A DNA stretch of 5,842 bases. It comes from Pseudomonadota bacterium (GTDB lineage Bacteria; Pseudomonadota; Alphaproteobacteria; Acetobacterales; Acetobacteraceae). Positions 1 through 5,353 of this stretch are shown here, piece by piece. The translations under genes were made by a program, and so were the position numbers. A model generated the notes under the pieces. That model was not told the DNA's origin. It did not search any database and saw only the letters and a list, made by a program, of their open reading frames with translations. The stretch is taken from positions 1 to 5,842 of the forward strand of contig JAJZVE010000323.1 in NCBI GenBank assembly GCA_021845835.1, read 5' to 3'. Each line of letters opens with the position of its first letter. The first letter of the stretch is position 1.

Positions 1-335
1 AATTCGGCCGGCCGATCGGGTCGTTCCAGGCATTGCAGCATCGCGCCGCCCATCTCTACTGCGAGATTGAACTGTTGCGGTCAGCGGTGCTGGCGGCCGG
101 CCAGGCGCTGGATGCGGGTACCGACACCGCCGGGCCGATTGTGAGCATGGCCAAGGCGAAGGCGGCCGAGGTGGCGCGTCTGGCGGTATCCGAGGCGGTG
201 CAGATGTTCGGCGGCATGGGCATGACCGACGAGATCGATATCGGCCTGTTCATGAAGCGGGCACGGGTGGCGGCCGAACTGCTCGGCGACGCCGCGTTCC
301 ATGCCGACCGGGTCGCTTGCTACCGCGGCTTCTAG
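1..335 (+). CDS. Acyl-CoA dehydrogenase, C-terminal part (5' end outside window)
   Basis: The reading frame is open from the window edge (first full codon at 3) to TAG at 333-335, giving the last 110 residues of a flavoprotein that introduces an alpha,beta double bond into an acyl-CoA. Visible are the C-terminal helical-domain motifs: FGRPIGSFQALQHR near the start, with the conserved Arg and the Q-x-x-Q-H-R pattern of the dimer/FAD contact, and EAVQMFGGMGMTDE, the family's FAD-binding G-G-x-G loop. The helix after the loop reads LFMKRARVAAELLGD. The Y-E-G-T stretch that carries the catalytic glutamate in MCAD-type enzymes is not seen there, so the base may lie elsewhere (upstream, as in isovaleryl-CoA dehydrogenase) or the protein may be one subunit of a heteromeric enzyme. 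The TTG at 33 is internal, not a start. The next gene follows after 48 nt, so an operon is likely. Family assignment is firm; the substrate is unknown. Confidence 0.9.
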   Translation, partial: FGRPIGSFQALQHRAAHLYCEIELLRSAVLAAGQALDAGTDTAGPIVSMAKAKAAEVARLAVSEAVQMFGGMGMTDEIDIGLFMKRARVAAELLGDAAFHADRVACYRGF

Positions 336-367
336 CCGTAAACGCCGTAAGGAAATGGGACGGCAAC

Positions 368-372
368 GGAGG
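368..372 (+). promoter_or_regulatory. Ribosome binding site of the short-chain dehydrogenase
   Basis: GGAGG, within ACGGAGGA, lies 11 nt before the ATG at 384. It is the only strong Shine-Dalgarno sequence in the 48-nt gap after the acyl-CoA dehydrogenase and supports the start chosen for the next gene. Confidence 0.7.
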
Positions 373-383
373 ATTAAGTTGCG

Positions 384-1328
384 ATGACGATTCGGTACGA
401 CGGGCGGGTGGCGATCGTTACCGGCGCTGGCAATGGCCTGGGGCGCTGTCACGCCCTGCAACTGGCGGCGCGCGGCGCCAAAGTGATGGTAAACGATTTC
501 GGCGGTGCCCGCGATGGCACCGGCGGTTCCTCTGCCGCCGCCGAAGCGGTGGCTGCGGAGATCCGCGCCGGCGGCGGCGAGGCGATGGCGAACGGCGCCG
601 ATGTTTCGCGTTTCGAGCAGGTGGCGGCCATGGTGGAGGACGCCAGGTCGGCGTGGGGCCGCGTCGACATCCTGATCAACAACGCGGGCATTCTGCGCGA
701 CAAGTCTTTCGCCAAGATGGAGTTGGCGGACTTCCGCGCCGTGGTCGAGGTCCATCTGATGGGCACCGTCAACTGCACCAAGGCGGTGTGGGAGATCATG
801 CGGGCGCAGAACTACGGCCGGGTCGTCCTCACGACCTCCGGCTCCGGCATCTACGGCAACTTTGGTCAGGCCAACTACGGCGCCGCCAAGGCGGCCATGG
901 TCGGCCTGATGAACGTCCTGCATGCCGAAGGGGCAAAGAATGGCATTCGCGTCAGCACCCTGGCGCCCACGGCGGCCACACGCATGACCGCGGAAATGCT
1001 GCCGCCCAAGGTACTCGGTCTGATGGCTCCCGAGGCGATCACACCGGCGGTGCTCTATCTGGTGAGCGAGCAGGCGCCGTCACGCGTCATTTTGGCGGCG
1101 GGGGCGGGCTGCTTTGCGGTTACTCACATCCTCGAATCCGAGGGGGTCTTTCTGCCCGAGGCGGAGCGCACGCCCGAGACCATCGCCGCCCGCTTCGCCG
1201 AGATCGCCGACGTCGCCACAGCGCGGCCGCTGGCGAGCGCCTTCGAGCAGACCGATCGGTACGTGCGCCGGGCCGCTGCCGCGCTGGGTGTCACCCTGGC
1301 GGAGAATGAGCCGGCGTCGGCAAGGTAA
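384..1328 (+). CDS. Short-chain dehydrogenase, MFE-2-type (3R)-hydroxyacyl-CoA dehydrogenase
   Basis: A 314-residue NAD(P)-dependent Rossmann-fold oxidoreductase, cytoplasmic and soluble. Visible motifs are TGAGNGLG (residues 13-20, dinucleotide binding), NNAG (99-102), and the catalytic set Ser152, Tyr165 and Lys169 in SGIYGNFGQANYGAAK. This last block, together with VHLMGT (123-128), NYGRVV (143-148) and APTAATRMT (194-202), is very like the dehydrogenase domain of peroxisomal multifunctional enzyme type 2 (HSD17B4). The His124 where many SDRs have Asn is usual for that group. The protein is longer than a typical 250-residue SDR because of the MFE-2-style C-terminal extension (about 240-314), but it has no fused hydratase or SCP2 domain. 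The likely job is oxidation of a 3-hydroxyacyl-CoA to 3-ketoacyl-CoA, fitting its place after an acyl-CoA dehydrogenase gene. A partner enoyl-CoA hydratase is not in the window. The ATG at 384 has a good ribosome binding site. Family is firm; exact substrate and stereochemistry are inferred. Confidence 0.9.
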   Translation: MTIRYDGRVAIVTGAGNGLGRCHALQLAARGAKVMVNDFGGARDGTGGSSAAAEAVAAEIRAGGGEAMANGADVSRFEQVAAMVEDARSAWGRVDILINNAGILRDKSFAKMELADFRAVVEVHLMGTVNCTKAVWEIMRAQNYGRVVLTTSGSGIYGNFGQANYGAAKAAMVGLMNVLHAEGAKNGIRVSTLAPTAATRMTAEMLPPKVLGLMAPEAITPAVLYLVSEQAPSRVILAAGAGCFAVTHILESEGVFLPEAERTPETIAARFAEIADVATARPLASAFEQTDRYVRRAAAALGVTLAENEPASAR

Positions 1329-1382
1329 TAACAAACGTCGTAGCGCCGGCGTAGAGGCGATCCGCGGTAGTCATGCGAGGCA

Positions 1383-1389
1383 GGGGAGG
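1383..1389 (+). promoter_or_regulatory. Ribosome binding site deciding the MmgE/PrpD start
   Basis: GGGGAGG abuts an ATG at 1390, which is too close for it to serve that codon. It stands 9 nt before the in-frame ATG at 1399, the normal distance. The frame is open far upstream (back to 1114), but that part overlaps the dehydrogenase gene and is not protein-like. Confidence 0.65.
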
Positions 1390-1398
1390 ATGGTGGAG

Positions 1399-2787
1399 AT
1401 GGATGTGCGTGAGAAGACCTATCTGGGCGTAGAAATCGGCCGCTTCACCACCAATCTCCGCTTCGAGGATCTGCCGGCCGACGTCATCGAGAAGCTGAAG
1501 ATCTGTCTGTATTTCAACCTCGGAATCAGCGTCGCCGGTGCACCGCTGGTGCGTGACGGCGTCGCCGCCGTGTCGCACTTTCCGCTGGCGGCCGGAACGG
1601 GGTCGCGTGTCTTCGTCGAGGGAACCGAACTGCCGCCGACGGAAGCCGCCTTCGCCAACGCGATCATGATGCATGCGCGGGCGCAGGATGACTTTCAGCA
1701 CTGCGCCAACGCCCACATCGGCACTGTGGCGACCCCGGCGACGCTGGCCCTTGCGGACTTGCGCGGCGCCGACGGGCGCACCTTTCTCGCCGCCATGGCG
1801 ATCGCCTATCAGGTCGCCACCGTCCTCGGCGACGGCTTTGCCGCGATCACCACACCCCGCGGCTTCCGCGCCAGCGGCATCTATTCGACGCCGGGCGCGG
1901 CGGCCGGTTGCGCCCGCATGCTGGGGCTGAACGAACGGCAGTCGGCCCATGCCGTTGGCCTCGCCGCCAGCTTCGCCGCTGGCATCGGTCAGCCCTGGGT
2001 GGCGGGAAGCATGGAGTGGCGTCTTCAGGTCGGCCAGGCGAGCCGCAACGCAGTATTTTGCGCGTTGCTCGCCGAAGCTGGCTGCGACGCTGCGCCCGAC
2101 GCTTACGAGGGGCAATACGGCTTCTACGCCGCGCATGCCCAGGCAGACGTCGATGTCGCGGCGATGGTGGCGAGCCTCCACGGACCCTGGCGCACCGATA
2201 CCATCGCCTTCAAGCCGCTGCCGCTCTGCGCGATCAATCAGGGGCCGGCGTTCAACGCCTTGGCGTTGGCGCGCACGCTCGCCGTCGCGCCCGAAGAGAT
2301 CGCCACCATCGAAATCCAGTTGCCCGATGACGACGCCGCTTATCCGGGGATCGCCGCCACCGGTCCGATCACCAGCGCTGGCTCCGCTCTGATGCGGACG
2401 GCCTACGTCGTGGCGGTCTGCCTCATCAATGGCCGGCTGCGCTACGACGATCTGGAGAAGAGGGGCAGCCACGCCATCTTGGCTCTCGCTGATCGGGCGG
2501 GCGTGGTCGGCAGGTCCGGTCTCTCGCCGCTGTCGCATGTGCTCAGGATAACCACCCGCGACGGCAACGTCCTCGATCGGCCGTATCAGGCGACCGGACG
2601 GGAGTTCATCCTGGGGCGTGCGGAAATCAGGGAGATCTTCGCCAGCATCACCGACGAACTGGCGCTGCCGATGGAGTGCATCGACGCCCTCGAGGACGTG
2701 GTCTGGCGCCTTGATCGGGACGCCGATCCTGCCGACATCGTCTCGACCCTGCAGCGTCAGACGGCCGGCCGGCGGGCGCGGGCCTAG
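1399..2787 (+). CDS. MmgE/PrpD family protein (dehydratase/decarboxylase fold)
   Basis: A 462-residue protein, the usual length for MmgE/PrpD (2-methylcitrate dehydratase, cis-aconitate decarboxylase and relatives). The N-terminal helical domain shows FTTNLRFEDLPADVIEKLK at about 16-34. The family signature follows as MHARAQDDFQHC (91-102) with HIGTVATPATLALAD (106-120), placing the active-site Asp97/Asp98 and His106. A Gly-rich stretch and G-x-A-A-G-C-A-R-M-L-G-L helix come next, then MEWRLQVGQASRN (205-217) and KPLPLCAINQGP (272-283), the K-P-x-P-x-C motif leading into the second domain. The last two motifs differ from canonical PrpD/CAD: Trp207-Arg208 sit where CAD-type enzymes have Lys-Pro, and Asn280-Gln281 where a His is common. 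It therefore belongs to a divergent subfamily and may not act on methylcitrate. No signal peptide. It lies 70 nt after the dehydrogenase, probably in the same operon. The reaction is not identifiable from sequence; the family is clear. Confidence 0.88.
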   Translation: MDVREKTYLGVEIGRFTTNLRFEDLPADVIEKLKICLYFNLGISVAGAPLVRDGVAAVSHFPLAAGTGSRVFVEGTELPPTEAAFANAIMMHARAQDDFQHCANAHIGTVATPATLALADLRGADGRTFLAAMAIAYQVATVLGDGFAAITTPRGFRASGIYSTPGAAAGCARMLGLNERQSAHAVGLAASFAAGIGQPWVAGSMEWRLQVGQASRNAVFCALLAEAGCDAAPDAYEGQYGFYAAHAQADVDVAAMVASLHGPWRTDTIAFKPLPLCAINQGPAFNALALARTLAVAPEEIATIEIQLPDDDAAYPGIAATGPITSAGSALMRTAYVVAVCLINGRLRYDDLEKRGSHAILALADRAGVVGRSGLSPLSHVLRITTRDGNVLDRPYQATGREFILGRAEIREIFASITDELALPMECIDALEDVVWRLDRDADPADIVSTLQRQTAGRRARA

Positions 2788-2838
2788 AAGAGGCGATTCG
2801 AATTTACCAAGCGCCGCAGTTCATGCGGAAACTGCCAC

Positions 2839-2845
2839 AGGGGGG
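2839..2845 (+). promoter_or_regulatory. Ribosome binding site of the solute-binding protein
   Basis: AGGGGGG ends 4 nt before the ATG at 2850. An earlier in-frame ATG at 2823 has no comparable site and would put nine polar residues before the signal peptide, so the start at 2850 is preferred. The 62-nt gap also holds a weak hairpin (GCAGTT 2816-2821 with AACTGC 2830-2835). Confidence 0.55.
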
Positions 2846-2849
2846 TCAC

Positions 2850-4058
2850 ATGAAAATGCTCATTCCAGTCGTGCTGTTGTGTCTCGGGCTGGTGCCCGTG
2901 GCGGCGGCACGAAACGCCGATATCATCAGGATCGGCATTATCAACGACCAGAGCAGCGTGTTTTCTGACGCTGATGGAATGAACACCGTCCTCGCCGCCA
3001 AAATGGCGGTGGAGGACTTCGGCGGCAAGGTTCTGGGCAAGCCGGTCGAGATCATCGCGGCGGATCATCAGGGCAAGCCGGACATCGGCGCCGGCCTTGC
3101 TCGGGAGATGCTCGATCAGAAAGGGGTTTCCGCGATCGTCGTCGGCGGGAATTCGGCGGTGGTGATGGCCATCCAGGAAATCACCAAGCAGTCCGGCCAC
3201 GTGATGATGAACGTGATCGGCATCTCCTCGGCACTGAGCAACGCCGCGTGTTCGCCGACCGGATTCCATTGGTTCATCGATACCTACTCGGCTGCCAAAA
3301 CCTATGCGATTGCGGTGACCAAGGAGGGCGGCAAGAACTGGTTCATCATCGCCCCCGACTATACCTTCGGCCACGCCTTCGTCACCGACCTGACCAAGCA
3401 GGTGACGAAGGCCGGCGGTAAGGTGGTCGGCACCGTCTTCCACCCCCTTGGGCAACCCGATTTCGGTTCGTTGATCCTGCAGGCGCAGGCGTCCAACGCT
3501 GACGTGATCGCCTTTTCCACATCCGGCCTGGACTTCAACAACGCGATCAAGCAGGCGCATGAATTCGGGCTGAACAAGGATGGCCGGCGGATCATCGGCA
3601 TGGTCGTGGATCTGCTCACTATTCATGCCATCGGCATTGAGTTGGCTCAGGGCCTGGAATTCGTCTCCCCTGGGGAATGGAACCAGAGCCCCGAAGCGGA
3701 GCGGTTCAGCCGTCGCTTCATGGAGCACAGCAAGGCGCACACCCCGCCAACGTCCGGGCACATGGCAGCCTACTCGGTCGTCGGGCATTATCTCAAAGCC
3801 GTACAGGCCGCGGGCACCACCGATGGACCCGCGGTTGCCGCCAAGATGAAGGAGCTGCCGGTGGATGACTTCTATGCCAACGGCGCCAAGGTCCGCGCCG
3901 ATGGACGGCTGATGATCGACATCAAACTGATGCGGGTGAAGCCTGCGGCGGAGCAGAAGGGGCCGTTCGACTACACCCAGTTGATTTCTTCGACCCCAGG
4001 GGTGGATGCATTCCGACCGGCCAGTGAGAGCGAGTGCCCCTTGCTTAAGCAGCCGTGA
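2850..4058 (+). CDS. Periplasmic solute-binding protein, branched-chain-amino-acid-type ABC transporter
   Basis: A 402-residue type I periplasmic binding protein (Peripla_BP_6, LivJ-like). Residues 1-20 form a Sec signal peptide: Lys2, a hydrophobic core to about Val17, then an Ala-Ala-Ala cleavage site around 18-20. There is no lipobox, so it should be a free periplasmic protein. The mature protein opens with the family's first strand (IIRIGIINDQSSVFSD, 25-40), followed by AAKMAVEDFGGKVLGKPVEI, a DHQGKPD segment, and the second-domain strand KNWFIIAPDYTFGHAF (162-177). Cys134 and the near-terminal Cys396 (ECPLLK) recur in this subgroup and probably form a disulfide. The two-lobed Venus-flytrap fold would capture the substrate for a permease/ATPase. 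None of the transporter's membrane or ATPase genes is in the window. In catabolic clusters such proteins often bind aromatic or other organic acids rather than amino acids, so the ligand is open. It follows the MmgE/PrpD gene by 62 nt. Confidence 0.92.
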   Translation: MKMLIPVVLLCLGLVPVAAARNADIIRIGIINDQSSVFSDADGMNTVLAAKMAVEDFGGKVLGKPVEIIAADHQGKPDIGAGLAREMLDQKGVSAIVVGGNSAVVMAIQEITKQSGHVMMNVIGISSALSNAACSPTGFHWFIDTYSAAKTYAIAVTKEGGKNWFIIAPDYTFGHAFVTDLTKQVTKAGGKVVGTVFHPLGQPDFGSLILQAQASNADVIAFSTSGLDFNNAIKQAHEFGLNKDGRRIIGMVVDLLTIHAIGIELAQGLEFVSPGEWNQSPEAERFSRRFMEHSKAHTPPTSGHMAAYSVVGHYLKAVQAAGTTDGPAVAAKMKELPVDDFYANGAKVRADGRLMIDIKLMRVKPAAEQKGPFDYTQLISSTPGVDAFRPASESECPLLKQP

Positions 4059-4086
4059 CCAGTGTTCAGACGTAGAGGGGAAATTG

Positions 4087-4103
4087 CGGTCTCTTCGAGA
4101 CCG
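4087..4103 (+). other. Small hairpin after the binding-protein gene
   Basis: CGGTCTC-TTC-GAGACCG is a perfect 7-bp inverted repeat with a 3-nt loop, 28 nt after the stop at 4058. No T-run follows. It could act as an mRNA 3' end stabiliser or weak terminator together with the next hairpin. Confidence 0.4.
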
Positions 4104-4119
4104 GTGAGGTCGGACGGAA

Positions 4120-4145
4120 GAGGCCACCACCGCGGCGGTGGCCTC
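4120..4145 (+). terminator. Possible terminator-like hairpin without a T-run
   Basis: GAGGCCACC (4120-4128) and GGTGGCCTC (4137-4145) form a perfect 9-bp G+C-rich stem around an 8-nt loop. There is no following T tract, so intrinsic termination would be weak. A role in ending or stabilising the upstream transcript is inferred from position only. Confidence 0.35.
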
Positions 4146-4148
4146 GAG

Positions 4149-4253
4149 TGCGTTTCCGGCCTGATCGGGCTCGCCATCGCGGCGAAGCAGATCATCGCCG
4201 ACGGCATGACCGTCACCGTCGGTAACGGCCTGGAGTCGAACTCGCTGGTGCAG
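4149..4253 (+). pseudogene. Thiolase fragment (active-site Cys region)
   Basis: Thirty-five codons in one frame read as the acyl-CoA thiolase segment from the nucleophilic Cys to the E-S-x-S motif: CVSGLIGLAIAAKQI followed by VGNGLESNSLVQ. Known thiolases have C-x-S-G-x-Q-A at the catalytic cysteine, an A-A-x-x-I helix and a G-G-x-E-S-M-S motif at the same spacing. Neither the preceding thiolase part (ending V-N-R) nor any following part is present: the codons before 4149 look like non-coding sequence, and after 4253 the frame turns directly into a medium-chain dehydrogenase. It is therefore a remnant or a recombination/assembly scar, and it cannot be an active enzyme. A thiolase would have been the expected partner of the upstream beta-oxidation genes. 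Recognition is from motif memory, not from a search. Confidence 0.65.
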
Positions 4254-5242
4254 TGCCGGCATATTCACGAAATCGGTTTGCCGGAGGTGCTGCGTATCGA
4301 GAATCTCGACGTCGGCGAACCCGGTCCGGGCGAGATGCGCGTGCGCGTTCAGGCCATCGGCCTGAACCGGGCGGACATTAACTTCCGCTCGGGCCATTAC
4401 CTGGAACCGGCGAAATTGCCGGCGCGTCGGGCTACGAAGCGGCAGGCCTCGTTGAGGCCGTCGGCGAGGGGGTGACGGGATGGCAGATCGGCGCGGCCGT
4501 CTGCGTCATCCCGGCGTTCTCGCTCAACCACTACGGTGTCTACGCCGAGCAGGCGATCGTTCCCGCTAAGGCGGTGGTGGCGCGCCCGCCTGGGCTGAGC
4601 ACGGTGGAGGCGGCGGCGGTGTGGATGCCCAACTTCACTGTCTATGGCGCCCTTGTCGACGTCTGTGCGATCGGCCGCGGCGACGCCGTGGTGATTACCG
4701 CCGCGTCGAGCAGCATCGGCCTCGCCGCCATCCAGTTCGCCAACCACCTCGGGGCCGTGCCTATCGCGGTGACGCGCACCGAGGCAAAGCGGGTTGGGCT
4801 GCGCGAGGCCGGGGCCGCCCATGTGGTGGTGACCGCCAGCGAGGATTTGGCAACGGAGGTGATGCGGATCACCAGCGGCGCCGGCGCGCGCCTCGTGTTC
4901 GACCCGGTTAGCGGACCGGGCATCCTCGATCTGGTGGGCGCCCTTGCGCAGCGGGGCATGCTGCTGCTCTGCGGCAACCTCGGCGAAAAAGCGGACCAGA
5001 CACCGTTCCCCTTCGTGCATTCGATTACCAAGGGCCTCAGCGTTCGCGGCTATTCGTTGCGGGAGGTCCTGCGCGACCCCACGCGGCGGGAAAAGGCGCA
5101 GAGGTTCATCCTGGAGGGGGTGGCCTCGGGCGCCCTCAAGCCCGTGATCGACCGGACGTTTCCTCTTGAGCAGATCGCTGCCGCGCATCGCTATCTGGAA
5201 GCCAACGCGCAAATGGGGAAGGTTGTCGTTACCGTATCGTGA
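4248..5242 (+). pseudogene. Zinc-less medium-chain dehydrogenase (quinone oxidoreductase type), frameshifted
   Basis: Two overlapping reading frames together give one protein of about 331 residues, a normal length for NADPH:quinone-reductase-like MDR enzymes. The first part has HEIGLPEVLRIE, EPGPGEMRVRV and GLNRADINFRSGHY (GroES-like domain, no zinc-ligand Cys/His). It runs to codon 4422-4424, then goes out of frame to TGA at 4473-4475. The second part resumes at 4427 with SGYEAAGLVEAVGEGV and continues to TGA 5240-5242. It includes the nucleotide-binding AASSSIG (about residues 152-158), TRTEAKR and the C-terminal helices. One missing base in the codon at 4425 (expected Arg) explains the break, and no slippery heptamer is visible. 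The start is uncertain: GTG 4248 fits the family N-terminus, with GGAG 12 nt upstream, while ATG 4206 lies inside the thiolase-like fragment. A GTG at 4472 could restart a 256-residue product. The likely role is NAD(P)H-dependent reduction or oxidation of an enoyl or quinone substrate. It may be intact if the gap is a sequencing error. Confidence 0.8.
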
Positions 5243-5259
5243 GGAGTGAATGCGGAGAC

Positions 5260-5288
5260 TTGCGTCGAGGCGGTGGTCGCAATAATAT
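5260..5288 (+). promoter_or_regulatory. Possible sigma-70-type promoter for the mutase gene
   Basis: TTGCGT (5260-5265) and TAATAT (5283-5288) are separated by 17 nt, inside the most A+T-rich patch of the window. Transcription would start near 5295, about 60 nt before the mutase ATG. The -35 match is only partial (3 of 6), the -10 is 4 of 6. Confidence 0.4.
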
Positions 5289-5303
5289 ACCAACTGATTG
5301 GTA
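5288..5303. promoter_or_regulatory. Palindromic operator, probably for a TetR-like repressor
   Basis: TACCAA-CTGA-TTGGTA is a perfect 6-bp inverted repeat with a 4-bp centre. It overlaps the end of the proposed -10 box and the expected transcription start, a position suited to repression. Size and symmetry resemble TetR-family operators that control acyl-CoA catabolism genes. No regulator gene is in the window, so the binding protein is unknown. Confidence 0.55.
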
Positions 5304-5341
5304 ATTAGCCGTTCCCTGCCGGATGTGGTGGCGAGATGTTG

Positions 5342-5346
5342 AAGGG
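5342..5346 (+). promoter_or_regulatory. Ribosome binding site deciding the mutase start
   Basis: AAGGG lies 7 nt before ATG 5354. An in-frame ATG at 5336 would add six residues (MLKGLR) but has only a weak purine stretch upstream. The frame is closed by TAG at 5306-5308, so these are the only ATG choices. Confidence 0.5.
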
Positions 5347-5353
5347 CCTGCGA

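Noticed and set aside
1114..1398. Upstream extension of the MmgE/PrpD frame into the dehydrogenase gene
   Set aside because: It would overlap 215 nt of the dehydrogenase gene, reads as a Pro/Arg/Ser-rich shadow, and family length and the ribosome binding site favour ATG 1399.
2805..2810. TACCAA before the binding-protein gene, matching half of the 5288-5303 operator
   Set aside because: The inverted partner is absent at the required spacing; a lone 6-mer is expected by chance.
2784..4397. Long open frame of 537 codons on the minus strand opposite the binding-protein gene
   Set aside because: High G+C with strong third-position bias keeps antisense frames open. The translation is rich in Arg/His/Gly/Asp with no recognisable motif, while the + strand has a clear protein family. 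The same holds for minus frames at 81-923, 1291-2538 and 4397-5695.
5250..5285. Eleven-codon ORF (MRRLASRRWSQ) after a GAGGAG sequence, before the mutase promoter
   Set aside because: Too short, overlaps the proposed -35/-10 region, and the ATG follows the GAGGAG too closely for confident initiation; no leader-peptide or attenuator structure is seen.
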